DNA of 64,000 nt from Liquorilactobacillus sucicola DSM 21376 = JCM 15457 (GCF_000612445.1 NZ_BALC01000006.1:1-64000); one strand, 5' to 3'. Positions 46,417 to 58,302 are shown, counted from the first letter of the stretch. Notes: generated by a model not told the origin, from the letters alone. Translations and numbers: made by a program.

Positions 46417-47457
46417 ATGAAAATGGCTCTAACGGAAGCCAAGAAGGGCAGGTATCTGACTTATACGAATCCTATGGTTGGTGCAGTCATTGTAAAAGAA
46501 GATCGGATTATCGGATCGGGGCATCACTTGGGATTTGGCTATGAGCATGCGGAAATAAATGCTTTTAATAATGTTTCCGCGCAAGAAAGCATTAGCGGGG
46601 CGACGATGTTTGTTACTTTGGAACCATGTTCTCATTTTGGCAAGACCCCTCCATGCTGTCGTGAAATCGTTAGAAGAGGCGTGAAAGAAATCTATATCGC
46701 CCAAGAAGATCCTAACCCGTTAGTCGCCGGTCATGGAATCAAATATTTAAAAGAGCATGGTGTGGAGGTTCATGTAGGGGCAGTAGAGAAGACGGCGCGC
46801 GAGTTGAATGAGTTTTACAACTTTTTCTACCAAAATAAACGGCCCTTCATCACATTGAAAGTTGCCCAGACTTTGGACGGACGAATCAGCTTAGCACGAT
46901 CCCACAGGACCTATCTGACTGATGAGACAGTTTTTGAGAATGTGCAAAGGCTGCGGGCGGATTATCAAGCAATCGTAGTCGGAAGTGGCACAGTTCTTGC
47001 AGATGATCCGTTGTTGACAGTTAGAAGCATGAAATTAAAGTATCCACCAGTCCGTGTTGTTTTGGATAGAAGCGGAAGAACTACGAGTAAGTATAAGATT
47101 ATGAATGATGATGCAGCAACATGGATATTCACAGAAAATGAAAAGATGATAGCGCGCTTTGCGACCAGCTCAGTCAAGGTATTTTTCAAGTCTAAATGGA
47201 CGCTTAAAAAAATTGTGCAGCAGCTAGCTCAGCAAGGAATACAATCCTTGCTAGTTGAGGGTGGGGCAAGAATTCAGGATGCTTTTTTAGATGTTCCATT
47301 AATGCAGCAACTTATTGTCTATCAAATTAATCAATTAGCTGGTGGAAATAGCTTGTCAGCATTTCAGTCTGAACGTGCTGCCCACAGCTTGTTAGAGTTA
47401 AAGTTGACAGAAAGAAAACAGGTCGGAAATGCATTAAGGATTTCATTAAGGAGGTAA
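46417..47457 (+). CDS. ribD: Bifunctional riboflavin-specific deaminase/reductase
   Basis: The 346-residue enzyme has the deaminase zinc site (GYEHAEINAF; EPCSHFGKTPPCC) and the C-terminal reductase (RPFITLKVAQTLDGRI; SLLVEGGARIQDAFL). It deaminates and then reduces the product of GTP cyclohydrolase II. The ATG at 46417 is 30 bases after the strong site AGGAGGG, too far, and family members usually have about eight more residues. In-frame codons upstream read IKSAEFF before this methionine, which looks native. A start at the ATC 46396, or an indel near 46390, is possible. Confidence 0.93.
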   Translation: MKMALTEAKKGRYLTYTNPMVGAVIVKEDRIIGSGHHLGFGYEHAEINAFNNVSAQESISGATMFVTLEPCSHFGKTPPCCREIVRRGVKEIYIAQEDPNPLVAGHGIKYLKEHGVEVHVGAVEKTARELNEFYNFFYQNKRPFITLKVAQTLDGRISLARSHRTYLTDETVFENVQRLRADYQAIVVGSGTVLADDPLLTVRSMKLKYPPVRVVLDRSGRTTSKYKIMNDDAATWIFTENEKMIARFATSSVKVFFKSKWTLKKIVQQLAQQGIQSLLVEGGARIQDAFLDVPLMQQLIVYQINQLAGGNSLSAFQSERAAHSLLELKLTERKQVGNALRISLRR

Positions 47458-47460
47458 AAA

Positions 47461-48060
47461 ATGTTTACCGGAATCATTGAAGATATCGGCACCGTGCAGA
47501 ACATTGAGCAGAAACGAGAAACGATTCGTTTGAGTATTGCCGCTAAAAAAATGAATTTATGTGCTAGTCAAATAGGTGCCAGTATTGCTGTGAATGGGGT
47601 TTGCCTGACAATTACTGCCAAAGAAGCAGCTGGGTTTACAGCTGATGTTATGCCGGAAACTTTTCGGGTTACTAGTCTGGGTCAGCTGGTGACGGGTGAT
47701 CTTGTGAATCTGGAGAGGGCTGTTCCTGTTAATGGGCGTTTTGATGGCCACTTTGTTTTGGGACATGTTGATCAGACAACGAGTGTTTTGCGACGGTACC
47801 AGGAGCAGACCGCGTTAATAATGGTGTTCAAAATGCCTCCTGCATTGCAGAAACAGATAGTTACTAAGGGTTCGATTGCGATTGATGGAATCAGTTTAAC
47901 GATCATCCATGCAGATAAACGTGAATTTAAGGTGGGATTGATTCCCCATTCTCAGCAGGAAGCGACATTGGCGGGTAAAAGAATCGGTGCCGTTGTAAAC
48001 TTGGAGACTGATGTCTTGGCAAAATATATTGAAAGACAAATGCAAACAAGCAAATTTTAA
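47461..48060 (+). CDS. ribE: Riboflavin synthase, alpha chain
   Basis: The 199-residue enzyme shows the two homologous lumazine-binding halves that mark the family: MFTGIIEDIGTVQNIE with VNGVCLTI, and GHFVLGHVDQTTSVL with IDGISLTI. It joins two molecules of 6,7-dimethyl-8-ribityllumazine to give riboflavin. AAGGAGG precedes the ATG within the end of ribD, leaving three bases between stop and start, so translation is coupled. The length is normal. Confidence 0.95.
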   Translation: MFTGIIEDIGTVQNIEQKRETIRLSIAAKKMNLCASQIGASIAVNGVCLTITAKEAAGFTADVMPETFRVTSLGQLVTGDLVNLERAVPVNGRFDGHFVLGHVDQTTSVLRRYQEQTALIMVFKMPPALQKQIVTKGSIAIDGISLTIIHADKREFKVGLIPHSQQEATLAGKRIGAVVNLETDVLAKYIERQMQTSKF

Positions 48061-48077
48061 GTGGGGTGTTAATAATT

Positions 48078-49279
48078 ATGAATAATAGGCTAGTAAAAAA
48101 AGCGATCAATGACTTAAAAAAGGGGAAACTTATTTTAGTAGTTGATGACCAGGAACGAGAAGCAGAAGGTGATTTTGTCGGGTTAGCGGAATTCGCAACC
48201 GGAGCAACACTTAACATGATGGTTACTCATGGACGCGGACTCGTATGTGCTCCTATGGCACGGAATGTTGCAGAACATTTAGAGCTGGACCTGATGACTG
48301 CGCATAACACAGAGAGTTTTAAAACGGCGTTTACGATTAGTGTGGATCACAAGACCACTAGCACTGGCATCTCGCATTTGACAGAGCCAAGACTATCCAA
48401 GCTTTATGCGATCCCAAGGCTAAAGCAACAGATTTTGAGCACCCGGGGCATATTTTCCCGTTGATCGCTGAAAAAGGCGGTGTGCTGAAACGGCAAGGTC
48501 ATACAGAAGCAGCAGTTGATTTGGCATTAATGGCCGATAGCAAGCCTGTTGCTTACATTTGTGAAACCTTGAATCTTGATGGGACGATGGCAAGATTGCC
48601 GCAGTTAAAACAATTAGCTCAACAACTAGATTTGACATTGATCACTATCCAAGAAATAATCGCTTATCGTTACAGTCTTAACGAAAATGCAGTTACTGCA
48701 ATCGATCCAGTGAAGATGCCAACAAAAGAAGGAAATTTTTCTTTAACGGGCTACGTTTCGACTACTGATGATCAGACACAACTATTGCTGAGCAAGGGTG
48801 AACTTTCGTCTGAGCAGCCATTACTTTTGCGGGTACATTCCGAGTGCTTTACTGGTGATATTTTGGGCTCGAAGCGCTGTGATTGCGGTGAACAGCTGCA
48901 CAAGGCAATGAAAAAGATTCAAAAAGAAGGCAGAGGAGCTGTTTTGTATTTGCGCCAGGAAGGTCGTGGTATTGGACTTCTGAATAAACTCAAGGCTTAT
49001 AAACTGCAAGAGATTGGGTATGACACATATGATGCTAATGTTAAGCTGGGATTTGAGCCCGATGAACGGGATTATGGTATCGCAGCAGCCATTCTTCACG
49101 ATCAGAAAATCAAAAGAGTTCGCCTAATGACCAATAATCCGGCAAAGGTTAAGGCTTTGGCGGATTATGGTATTGAAGTTGTAGAACAGGTACCGCTCGA
49201 AACTGAACCACAAGCTGAAAATATAAAGTATTTGAGAACCAAGAAAGATAAGTTTCATCATGAACTGCATTTAATTTAG
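48078..49279 (+). pseudogene. ribBA: Bifunctional DHBP synthase / GTP cyclohydrolase II, frameshifted
   Basis: The RibB half begins MNNRLVKKAINDLKKGKLILVVDD and runs through TSTGIS. At about 48373 one base is missing; the other frame continues AFDRAKTIQALCDPKAKATDFEHPGHIFPLIAE, the conserved end of RibB. The RibA half follows with the zinc cysteines HSECFTGDILGSKRCDCG and RQEGRGIGLLNK. With the base restored the protein has 400 residues, exactly the family size. As written RibB is cut at residue 128 of about 205, while RibA could still be made from an internal start near 48461. In this operon, with the other genes intact, the break would block riboflavin synthesis unless it is an error. Confidence 0.9.
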
Positions 49280-49295
49280 AAAAGGAGTTAAGATT

Positions 49296-49760
49296 ATGAC
49301 AACATATGTTGGAAATTTAACAGTTAAGAAGGCAAAGGTCGCAATCGTTGTAGCACGTTTTAATGAATTAGTAACAAACAAGCTATTAGGGGGAGCCTTA
49401 GATGCCTTGACCCGGCACGGAGTTTCTAAAGATGATATTGATATAGTTTGGGTTCCAGGAGCTTTTGAAATACCCGCTATTGTCAAATTGCTTGATGAAT
49501 CAAGTAAATATGAGGGAATTATAACTTTAGGAGCAGTTGTTCGTGGTGAAACCAGTCACTATGATTATGTCTGCAATGAAGTCTCAAAGGGTATTGGAAC
49601 ACTGGCATTGACGGGTAGAACACCGCTTGTTTTTGGTGTTTTGACGACTGAAACAATTGAACAGGCTTTGCAGCGAGCAGGTGGAAAAGCCGGAAATAAG
49701 GGTAGCGAGGTTGCTAATGATATCCTTGAATTGATAAATCTCAGAAAACAATTGCGCTAA
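49296..49760 (+). CDS. ribH: 6,7-dimethyl-8-ribityllumazine synthase
   Basis: The 154-residue protein has the lumazine synthase motifs [53 protein letters not shown] and [24 protein letters not shown]. The conserved histidine of the active site is in SHYDYV. It condenses the RibB and RibD products into lumazine, and its usual partner is ribE. AAAAGGAG precedes the ATG, 16 bases after ribBA. It is the last gene of the operon. Confidence 0.96.
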   Translation: MTTYVGNLTVKKAKVAIVVARFNELVTNKLLGGALDALTRHGVSKDDIDIVWVPGAFEIPAIVKLLDESSKYEGIITLGAVVRGETSHYDYVCNEVSKGIGTLALTGRTPLVFGVLTTETIEQALQRAGGKAGNKGSEVANDILELINLRKQLR

Positions 49761-50044
49761 CTTTAAAGTTTGTCACTGGTCTAAATATTTGTGAGAATAA
49801 GTTTTCTTAAAATCTTTGCAAAAAAATTGTGAATGGCAATAATTAGATATACTATTGTGGATGTTTCTGTTTTAGAAAACCAACATTATAACCTGGCTAA
49901 TCAGCTGCTGGTAAGACGGTTGGGGTGTTTACGATGACAGAATAAAGTTTATGTGCTTTTGAGCAGTGCAACGGTGTACAAGATGACAACGGCATCGGAG
50001 GTATGTTATTTTTAAAGAACACTCAATAGGGGAGAAGGTTAATA

Positions 50045-52025
50045 ATGGCATTTTTGGAATTAAAAGACATTCACAAGTCTTATTATCTAGGCAAAGAAGA
50101 ATTTCCAGTTTTAAAAGGTATTGATCTTGGATTTGACAAAGGCGAGTTCGTTTCCATTTTAGGAGAATCTGGTGGTGGAAAGTCAACGCTGATGAACATT
50201 ATTGGCGGTCTGGATCGTGACTTTGCTGGATCGGTTGCAGTTAATGGCGAAGTTCTTGATCATAAACAAGAAAAAAGGCTTGACCTTTATCGACGCAAGA
50301 CAATCGGCTATATTTTTCAGAGTTTTAACCTGATTAATTATCAAACTAATTTGGAAAATGTCATGACAAGTTTGAATATGACAGCTATCGGGTGCAGAGC
50401 GCAAAAAACGTGCAGTTGAACTGTTGGATCAAGTTGGATTAAAGGAACATATAAATAAATATCCAAATCAGTTATCCGGCGGGCAAAAGCAGCGTGTCGC
50501 AATTGCGCGTGCACTGGCATCATCACCAGACATCATTATTGCAGATGAACCTACTGGTGCACTTGATGCTGTTAATACAAAAGACGTTTTAGAAATTTTA
50601 GAAAGTATAGCCAAAGATGGAAAACTTGTAATTGTTGTAACGCATTCACAAGAGGTGGCCGATTATGGGACACGTATCCTCCATATGTCAGATGGAAAGA
50701 TCGATGAAGAGAAAACATTGAAGGATAAGTTTCCAAACAAAGAACAGTCAGAGGAAGTTGTTTCCAAACCATTAGCTGCGCGCACAATTTGGAATATGGC
50801 TTTTGATCACGTGCGCTTTAACAAGTTGCGCAATTTCTTGATTACATTGGGTTCCGCGATTGGGATTTTCTCTGTTATCTTATTTTTAGGTTTGGGTAAC
50901 GGCATAAAGGGCTATATCAACGACCAAGTAAATCAACTGGCCAATCCGAAGTACCCGACAGTAATGAAAAATGTAACGACTGACAATAAAGCTTCGAATA
51001 ATGAACGGTTACAGGAAACAATGCAAAAAATGGCAACCGATTATAAGGCAACAACGCTGTCGGCTAAGTCTTTGGAAAAAATTGATAAGATTGCCCACGT
51101 GAATGATGTTGTCAAGGGCTACCAGTTCAATAATGCTTCATTTACTCATAATAAGACCAGTGTACAGGGCTCGCAATTGCAGACTTGGACACCTGCAATC
51201 TCCAGTAAAACGATTAAAGCAGGTCATAAACCTGGTAAAAATGAAATAGTTATTGATAAAACATTTGCCCAAAAGATTGATAGCAATTGGAAATCAGTTG
51301 TTGGTAAAAAAGTAACGCTCAAATATATGGCCTTCAATGGCGAAAATATGCCGGTCCAAGTTACCGATACGTTAAAGGTAGCGGGAGTTGCTGAAGGCGG
51401 TCAGGCAGGAGCAATATTCAGCACCGACTATCAGACTACGAAAGCTGCGCTTGATAAAGCAGGAGCTATTACGGAAGCTAACATGGCATCAATTGCAGTC
51501 GATAAAGCAGAAAATGTTAAATCAGTTGTGAAAAAGGTAAATGCAATAAAAATTGATGGTAAACGTGCTTTTGTAGGAATATCCATAGGAGATGTCTTGG
51601 ATACAATTAACACGATTACAAGTTTAGCATCGTATGTACTAGCAGCGATTGCAGGTATTTCACTGATTGTATCAGCAATTATGATTATCGTGACGACTTA
51701 CATGTCTGTTTCAGAACGAACCAAAGAGATCGGTGTGCTACGAGCATTAGGTGCACGAGCTAAAGACATTCGTAAGTTATTCACGAGTGAGAGCTTGATG
51801 ATCGGAATGATTTCAGCGGTAGTAGGACTGGTAGCAGCATATGTCGGACAGTTTTTGATGAATATGGCACTTCATGGATTAATCAAATATGACATAGTGC
51901 AAATCTCAGTTGGAAATGTCATTTTCGCGATTATTATCAGTCTAGTTATTGCACTAGTGGCAAGCTTTGTGCCATCTAGAAAGGCAGCCAAACTAAATAC
52001 GATTGATGCATTGGCAGCAGACTAG
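50045..52025 (+). pseudogene. Fused ABC ATPase-permease of the MacB type, frameshifted
   Basis: The first frame encodes an ATPase N-terminus with Walker A GESGGGKST and Q-loop IFQSFNLI, then breaks near 50384. The second frame carries LSGAERKKRAVELLDQVGL, signature LSGGQKQR, Walker B IIIADEPTGALD, H-loop VTHS, then an FtsX/MacB permease (helix VRFNKLRNFLITLGSAIGIFSVI, extracellular domain about 290-530, helices ending with YMSVSERTKEIGVLRALGA). Removing one base, or adding two, joins them into about 659 residues. Such fused transporters export or confer resistance to antimicrobial peptides. GGGGAGAAGG precedes the ATG. Confidence 0.88.
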
Positions 52026-52041
52026 AAAATAACGCTGTTTT

Positions 52042-52079
52042 CCCGCGAGTGAAGTTTATCCTTCATTTGCGGGTTTTTT
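52042..52079 (+). terminator. Terminator of the ABC gene
   Basis: CCCGC, GTGAAG and their complements CTTCAT and GCGGG form the stem; T6 follows at 52074-52079. Confidence 0.85.
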
Positions 52080-52498
52080 GTGCGCTTATTATTATATTAA
52101 GTGTTAACAACACAAGCCTATAAACCGATTGAGAATATAGGCAAGGTAGTTCAACTAATAATAAAACTAAAAATTTAAGATGCAAGTTTTTAAACAGTAC
52201 ACAATGTTAAGTGGTTAGTAATAAATATTAACTTTATCACGAATAATATACACATTAAAAATTGAAAAATAAGAGCCGCTTTTTTAGCATGGATCTTAGA
52301 TAGGGTTATAATAGATTCAAAAGAGTGAGCGCTTTATTTTTGATTATTATGATGAGTTCAATTAAGCAGGCGTACGCTTGACATAGAGAAATGATGAAGT
52401 AGTTCTTTCTGAACAGTAGTTTTAGAAGAAGCTCTTTTAACCATAGCTTACCCAAGAGATTAAACCGAAAAAATGAGGGATGAGGAGAGGACAAAAAT
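52080..52498. other. Intergenic stretch before the c-di-GMP genes
   Basis: About 420 AT-rich bases with no gene. A promoter for the EAL gene is expected near 52280-52320 (a TATAAT-like box, ggttataatag), and the GAGGAGAGG ribosome binding site lies at its end. Confidence 0.4.
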
Positions 52499-53239
52499 AT
52501 GATTGAAGATATAACCAGAAATAAGTGTGAGTTGGTCGAAGATTTTTATTTAGTTTTTCAGCCAATATTTAAAATATGTCCAGCAGGATCCCCTAAAATC
52601 GTCGACTATGAAATTCTATTAAGAGCTGCTGATCATCGTTTCCCCAAAGATAGGTTTCAAAATATAATAAAAAATGAAAAGCAAAACGGTATTTTTTTAA
52701 CGTGGTTTGCTGAAGAGGTGGTCGAACTGGCACTTCGATTTCCACAAAAAAGATTTGATATAAATATAGAACCGCAACAGTTATTCTATCAGAGCACATG
52801 GGACTTTTTTTCAAAATTAAGCCTGTACAGCGATCAATTTATAATTGAAATTACAGAGAGAGCACCTTTGTATTTTGAATACTCTTCTAAAAATGCTATA
52901 ATTTTGGAGAGCTCTTTGAGTAAAATAAAGAGTCTAGGCTATAAAGTCGCACTTGATGATGTCGGCAGCGGTCAGAATAGCTTGGGAGAGGTCGTTAAAA
53001 ATTACCAAAACATAGATCGACTTAAATTCTCGATGGTTTGCTTTAATAATATGGATGATCAATTAGAACTTAATTTTTTGAAGTCTTGGATCAAACTGTC
53101 GAAGGAATACGAGCTGGAAATTGTCGTTGAAGGTATCGAAACTAAGGAAATGTCAGGTAAACTATTGGAAGACAGCTGTTATTGCCTGCAGCAAGGCTTC
53201 TACTGGCAAGTTCCTGAGGGAGTAGATAGTCTGGGTTAG
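52499..53239 (+). CDS. EAL-domain protein, cyclic di-GMP phosphodiesterase-like with altered motifs
   Basis: The 246-residue protein is a stand-alone EAL domain. Conserved catalytic positions are visible: E38 in YEILLRA (EIL instead of EAL), N89 in DINIEP, glutamate in IIEITER, D153-D154 in ALDDVGSG, K176 in DRLKFSM, E211 in VVEGIE and QQ near 231. Two departures matter: DDFGTG has become DDVGSG, and the aspartate of LKxD is replaced by serine, a residue known to be needed for full phosphodiesterase activity. It may be a weak enzyme or a c-di-GMP receptor. It is followed 15 bases later by a GGDEF gene. Confidence 0.87.
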   Translation: MIEDITRNKCELVEDFYLVFQPIFKICPAGSPKIVDYEILLRAADHRFPKDRFQNIIKNEKQNGIFLTWFAEEVVELALRFPQKRFDINIEPQQLFYQSTWDFFSKLSLYSDQFIIEITERAPLYFEYSSKNAIILESSLSKIKSLGYKVALDDVGSGQNSLGEVVKNYQNIDRLKFSMVCFNNMDDQLELNFLKSWIKLSKEYELEIVVEGIETKEMSGKLLEDSCYCLQQGFYWQVPEGVDSLG

Positions 53240-53254
53240 AGAAGTTGTGGTGTA

Positions 53255-54360
53255 GTGGATAAGTTTATATTTTTAGTTTTATTAATGCCAATAATGATAG
53301 TTAGTCTTCTGTTTGCCAAATACGTTTTTTATGCTAAGATTTTTCAAAAGCTAAAGCGACCTATTTTCTTTATAATGGTCGTTTTGTTGTTTATTACGCA
53401 TCAGTATTTTATTGTTTCCTTTGCAATGAATAATGTCGGTTTTGTTTGTTACCAGTACGTTCTAGCAATCGCAGCCTATTTTATCAATAAAAAATATGGA
53501 ATAGTGATGCTGTTTCTATCTGCTTTTACAGTTAATATCTACCTATCCATTAATGACAGCACGAATTTTGGACGGCTGTTACTAGCATTGACTATTTCTG
53601 CAGGAGTATTGCTGTTCGTTAGTATTATTGAAAAAATATCTAAAAAACATACATTGGTTGGTTATGCTTTCATTAACGTTTTTGTTAACACATCTATACC
53701 TTGGATTTTTGCAACAATGTATCCAGAGAGAGCTTATTCTTTCAGCGATATGTTTTTTGTAGCACTTGGAAGTTGTTTGATTAACATTTTTATAGGTTTG
53801 TACATGCGCAGCATGAGGCGGAGAAGAGAAAACTGGCTCAAATTGAAAGAAGAGAATCACACGATAAGTTAACAGGTTTATATAATTACAATGCTTACAG
53901 CAGGTTTATTGAAAAATTAAAATTTGAACCGCAAGGGGACTGGCTCACTGTAATGATTGATCTTGATCATTTTAAGCTAGTAAATGATACTTATGGTCAT
54001 TTGGACGGTAACGAAGCTTTAAAGTTTTTTGCGCGCAGCTTGTATAATTTTGTTAAAAAAAATTTTGCAGCTGAAACATGGTTATTCCGTTTTGGGGGAG
54101 AAGAATTTTGTCTACTTATCAAAAATTATTCTGCTGAGCGCTGTTTTGAAAAAATGGATGAGTTTCAGGAAGCTTTGCATCAAAGGCCTTTTCTCACCAA
54201 AAGCGGTCAAACATTGATCCTCTCGTTTTCTGCTGGCTTAGCTTCAACTAAGGATAGTGAGCAAGATATTCTTTTGATGATTAGAAACGCTGATGCAGCA
54301 CTTTATATAGCCAAAAAAAGTGGCAAGGGAAGAATAGTATGTCCTGATTGTCACTTTTGA
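53255..54360 (+). pseudogene. Membrane-bound GGDEF diguanylate cyclase, frameshifted
   Basis: The N-terminal frame encodes about six membrane helices (VFYAKIFQKLKRPIFFIMVVLLF and following), a membrane sensor. Near 53813 a base is missing; the other frame continues HEAEKRKLAQIERRESHDKLTGLYN, a signalling helix and the start of a GGDEF domain, with IDLDHFKLVNDTYGHLDGNEAL and the active motif FRFGGEEF. With the base restored the protein has 368 residues. It would make cyclic di-GMP, opposite to the EAL protein upstream. As written only the membrane part is translated. The start is a GTG with a weak ribosome binding site, 15 bases from the EAL stop. Confidence 0.85.
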
Positions 54361-54412
54361 AACTCTTAATTCTGACTATATTAAGAGTCAGCTGGGTACT
54401 TTGTGTGGCAAC

Positions 54413-54500
54413 AATCTTGTCAGGTTGTGGGCATTAACTGCCTGATTTTGACTATGGGCAATCGCATGGTTAAACAGGAAAGGTCGATTATTGAAACACG
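54413..54500. repeat. Degenerate intergenic repeat, copy B
   Basis: Shared blocks with copies A, C and D: GGCATTAACTGC, ATTTTGACTATG, AATCGCATGGTTAA, and ATTGAAACACG. It lies before a GAGGGCTAGGTC terminator in the same order as copy C. Confidence 0.6.
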
Positions 54501-54529
54501 TTAATTTGTATATTCCAACTTAAAACAGA

Positions 54530-54566
54530 GAGGGCTAGGTCAAAATCTATTTTTGACCTAGCCCTC
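54530..54566. terminator. Terminator beside repeat copy B
   Basis: GAGGGCTAGGTCAAAA pairs perfectly with TTTTGACCTAGCCCTC. It closes the c-di-GMP gene pair. Confidence 0.85.
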
Positions 54567-55000
54567 CTGTTGTATTAGGGTGACCTACTTTAATGGTCAG
54601 ATTTTGAATATTAGTGGGAGGGTTTCGCTGCCAGATATTAGGAATGATAAGATTATCCGCTAATTATTAGTTAATTGCTACAATACTACAATTGGCTTTT
54701 GATTAATTGTCAACATTTATCTAGTTGTGTTATTTAGTCCCGAAATATGAAAAGTGAGATAATTTTGCCAAGTTTCACGTGAAACTTCATAAAGACTGAT
54801 TCATTCCGTTATCTTACATACGAGGGTTGATTGTTAAGCATTTTTTATATTAAAATTAAAGTGTCTTTTTAACGCATAGGTCTATAATGTCCTACATAGA
54901 ATCGGTAATTCCTTGATAAGGGCTGCTTTACAACAACGGCAGAAATTATTAGAAACAATATAGAAGTTCAGATAGTAAAATTAAAAAACGAGGTGGTGCT

Positions 55001-55855
55001 TTGAAAATCAAATTCACGAAAAGATTAGGATTAGTTATTACTGCAGTCGCGATTGTTTTGTGTATGATAGGATATATAGGATTCAAATATATTAGTGTTC
55101 AAACTGGAAACCGTTCTAAGAGTACGCCGACACTTTATCTGCATGGATGGGGAGCCTCTGGACGCTCAACGAATAGTATGATTGCCTATGCCGAAAAACA
55201 TAACCACGCAAAGAAGGTTTTGACGGCGATTGTTTCGAGAAGAGGTAATGTCAGGCTTTTCGGCAGATGGATGCAGCATGACAAGCACCCAGTAGTTCAG
55301 GTAGTTTTTAGAGACAATAAAGAAAATAACTACCAACTGACTAGTAAATGGCTTAAAAATGTGCTCTTGCTTTTGAAGGAACGCTATCGCATAAGAAATT
55401 TTAACGCCGTAGCGCATTCAATGGGAAATTTGACACTCATGTATTACGAACTGAACTATGGTGAAACAAAAAGTTTACCCAAGTTGCGAAAAGAAGTGAA
55501 TATTGCGGGACACTTTGACGGAATAATTGGTATGGATGATACACCCAATAAAAATAGTCTTCTGAAGAATGGGCGACCCGAACGATTGAATGAATACTAT
55601 CGGTATCAACTGGGACAACGAAGACATTTTCCAAAAGGTCAAGTAGAGGTGCTTAATATTTTTGGAAATTTAGAGGATGGCAGCAATTCTGATGGTGATG
55701 TTTCACGTGTATCAGCAAGATCGTTAAAATACTTACTGCGCGGCCGTTATAGGAGTTATCAGGAAATTGAGATCAAGGGACCTAACGCACAACACAGCAA
55801 ACTGCATGAAAATAATCAGGTCAATAAAATTGTTGGAGACTTTCTTTGGAATTGA
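55001..55855 (+). CDS. DUF915 alpha/beta-hydrolase with N-terminal membrane anchor
   Basis: The 284-residue protein starts at a TTG (55001) five bases after GAGGTGG. An N-terminal helix (LGLVITAVAIVLCMIGYIGF) anchors or exports it. The hydrolase domain follows with LYLHGWGASGRST (oxyanion loop), the nucleophile elbow VAHSMGNLTLMY (Ser near 144), an aspartate in GMDDTP or GNLEDGSNSDGDV, and a terminal histidine in NAQHSKLHEN. DUF915 proteins are common extracellular hydrolases of lactobacilli without an established substrate. It is monocistronic and flanked by repeat elements. Confidence 0.88.
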   Translation: MKIKFTKRLGLVITAVAIVLCMIGYIGFKYISVQTGNRSKSTPTLYLHGWGASGRSTNSMIAYAEKHNHAKKVLTAIVSRRGNVRLFGRWMQHDKHPVVQVVFRDNKENNYQLTSKWLKNVLLLLKERYRIRNFNAVAHSMGNLTLMYYELNYGETKSLPKLRKEVNIAGHFDGIIGMDDTPNKNSLLKNGRPERLNEYYRYQLGQRRHFPKGQVEVLNIFGNLEDGSNSDGDVSRVSARSLKYLLRGRYRSYQEIEIKGPNAQHSKLHENNQVNKIVGDFLWN

Positions 55856-55909
55856 CCGAATTGAACATTTAACTAAATAATTTAGAATGCATAAGAGGAT
55901 GTTCAAATA

Positions 55910-56240
55910 GTCGTTAGATTTTGAGCATTAACTGCAGAATACAACTATAGTCGAATTTCGACTATGAATAATTTTACGGTTAGGCGGAAAGAACTGACTA
56001 TCGAAACACATTAGTATGTGTATTTTAATCTGAAACAGGCGGGGCTGGGTTAAAAGCTAAATTTTGACCAGCTCCTTTATTTATTTCGTATAAATGTGTT
56101 CTATAAGCCTAAATCCTTCGTCTACCTTGAATTACTGAGTTATTTATAATAAATCACTTGCTGTGTTCGCAATCTCACGATAGTACTCAGATTTTATTGA
56201 CTTTGTCACACTCCTTTTCTCACATTTAGCCAAGGATAAT
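55910..56240. repeat. Degenerate intergenic repeat, copy C (modules 1 and 2 around a terminator)
   Basis: Module 1 (55910-56000) reads GTCGTTAGATTTTGAGCATTAACTG, then CTATAGTCG, TTTCGACTATG and ACGGTTA, an imperfect hairpin. A terminator GGGGCTGGGTTAAAA/TTTTGACCAGCTCC follows (56041-56075). Module 2 (56080-56200) starts TTTCGTATAAATGTGTTCTA and shares ATAAACGTG, TATAAGCC, TCCTTCGT and CGnTAGTACT blocks with 10719-10765 and 59486-59570. The order here is module 1, terminator, module 2. Confidence 0.65.
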
Positions 56241-56450
56241 TGCACCTTACCAGTTGACTCTGATATGGTTTGAACCACGAAAAAACATGGTTCCAGTCCG
56301 GTCTATGGATAAGGCTAAAAGGAAACTACGATTAATCCCAATGCCACTCTACTAAGGCCTCTTCGGACTTGCACGGCTAGTGGGTGTAAAACAGTATCTG
56401 TCGATGATGGCGCAGTAATCTATAAAGTCATACGGTAATTTCAACAAATT
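56241..56450. other. GC-richer non-coding block, possible structured RNA
   Basis: About 200 bases with visibly higher GC than the surrounding intergenic DNA and no convincing open frame. It contains several short inverted repeats (TGGTTTGAACCA; GAACCATG with CGTGGTTC on the minus strand; AGGCCTCTTCGG). It lies between repeat copy C and the GH13 promoter. It matches no RNA family I recognise and may be part of a longer repeat. Confidence 0.35.
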
Positions 56451-56456
56451 TAAGAA

Positions 56457-56518
56457 AACGCTTGCGTTGAATTGAAAAAGAATTTATACTCTTTTTATTG
56501 AAACTTGGAACGTTCCAA
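56457..56518 (+). promoter_or_regulatory. Promoter and operator of the GH13/lacI operon
   Basis: The promoter is TTGCGT (56462-56467), 17 bp, TATACT (56485-56490). A 14-bp perfect palindrome TTGGAACGTTCCAA (56505-56518) with the CG centre of LacI-family operators follows the start site. A cre-like AACGCTTGCGTT (56457-56468) covers the -35 box. Confidence 0.75.
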
Positions 56519-56540
56519 CTATTGAAAAGGAGAATTTTAG

Positions 56541-58221
<1,681 letters not shown>

Positions 58222-58302
58222 TAATCTGGGCAGATTGGTGGACAGAAGAAGTTACTGTCCAAAAAGATATGTCTTTTTGGATGTTTTTTGAGGAGGGTTA
58301 AA

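Larger units (their letters stand above)
54361..55000. other. Intergenic stretch with repeat copy B and terminator
   Basis: A degenerate repeat copy (54413-54500) is followed by a terminator (54530-54566). The remaining 430 bases up to the DUF915 gene contain an inverted TTTCACGTGAAAC sequence at about 54773 (palindrome GTTTCACGTGAAAC) and no gene. Confidence 0.5.

Noticed and set aside
56265-56300. tRNA-like GGTTTGAACC sequence
   Set aside because: No acceptor stem, anticodon arm or T-loop consensus could be placed around it.
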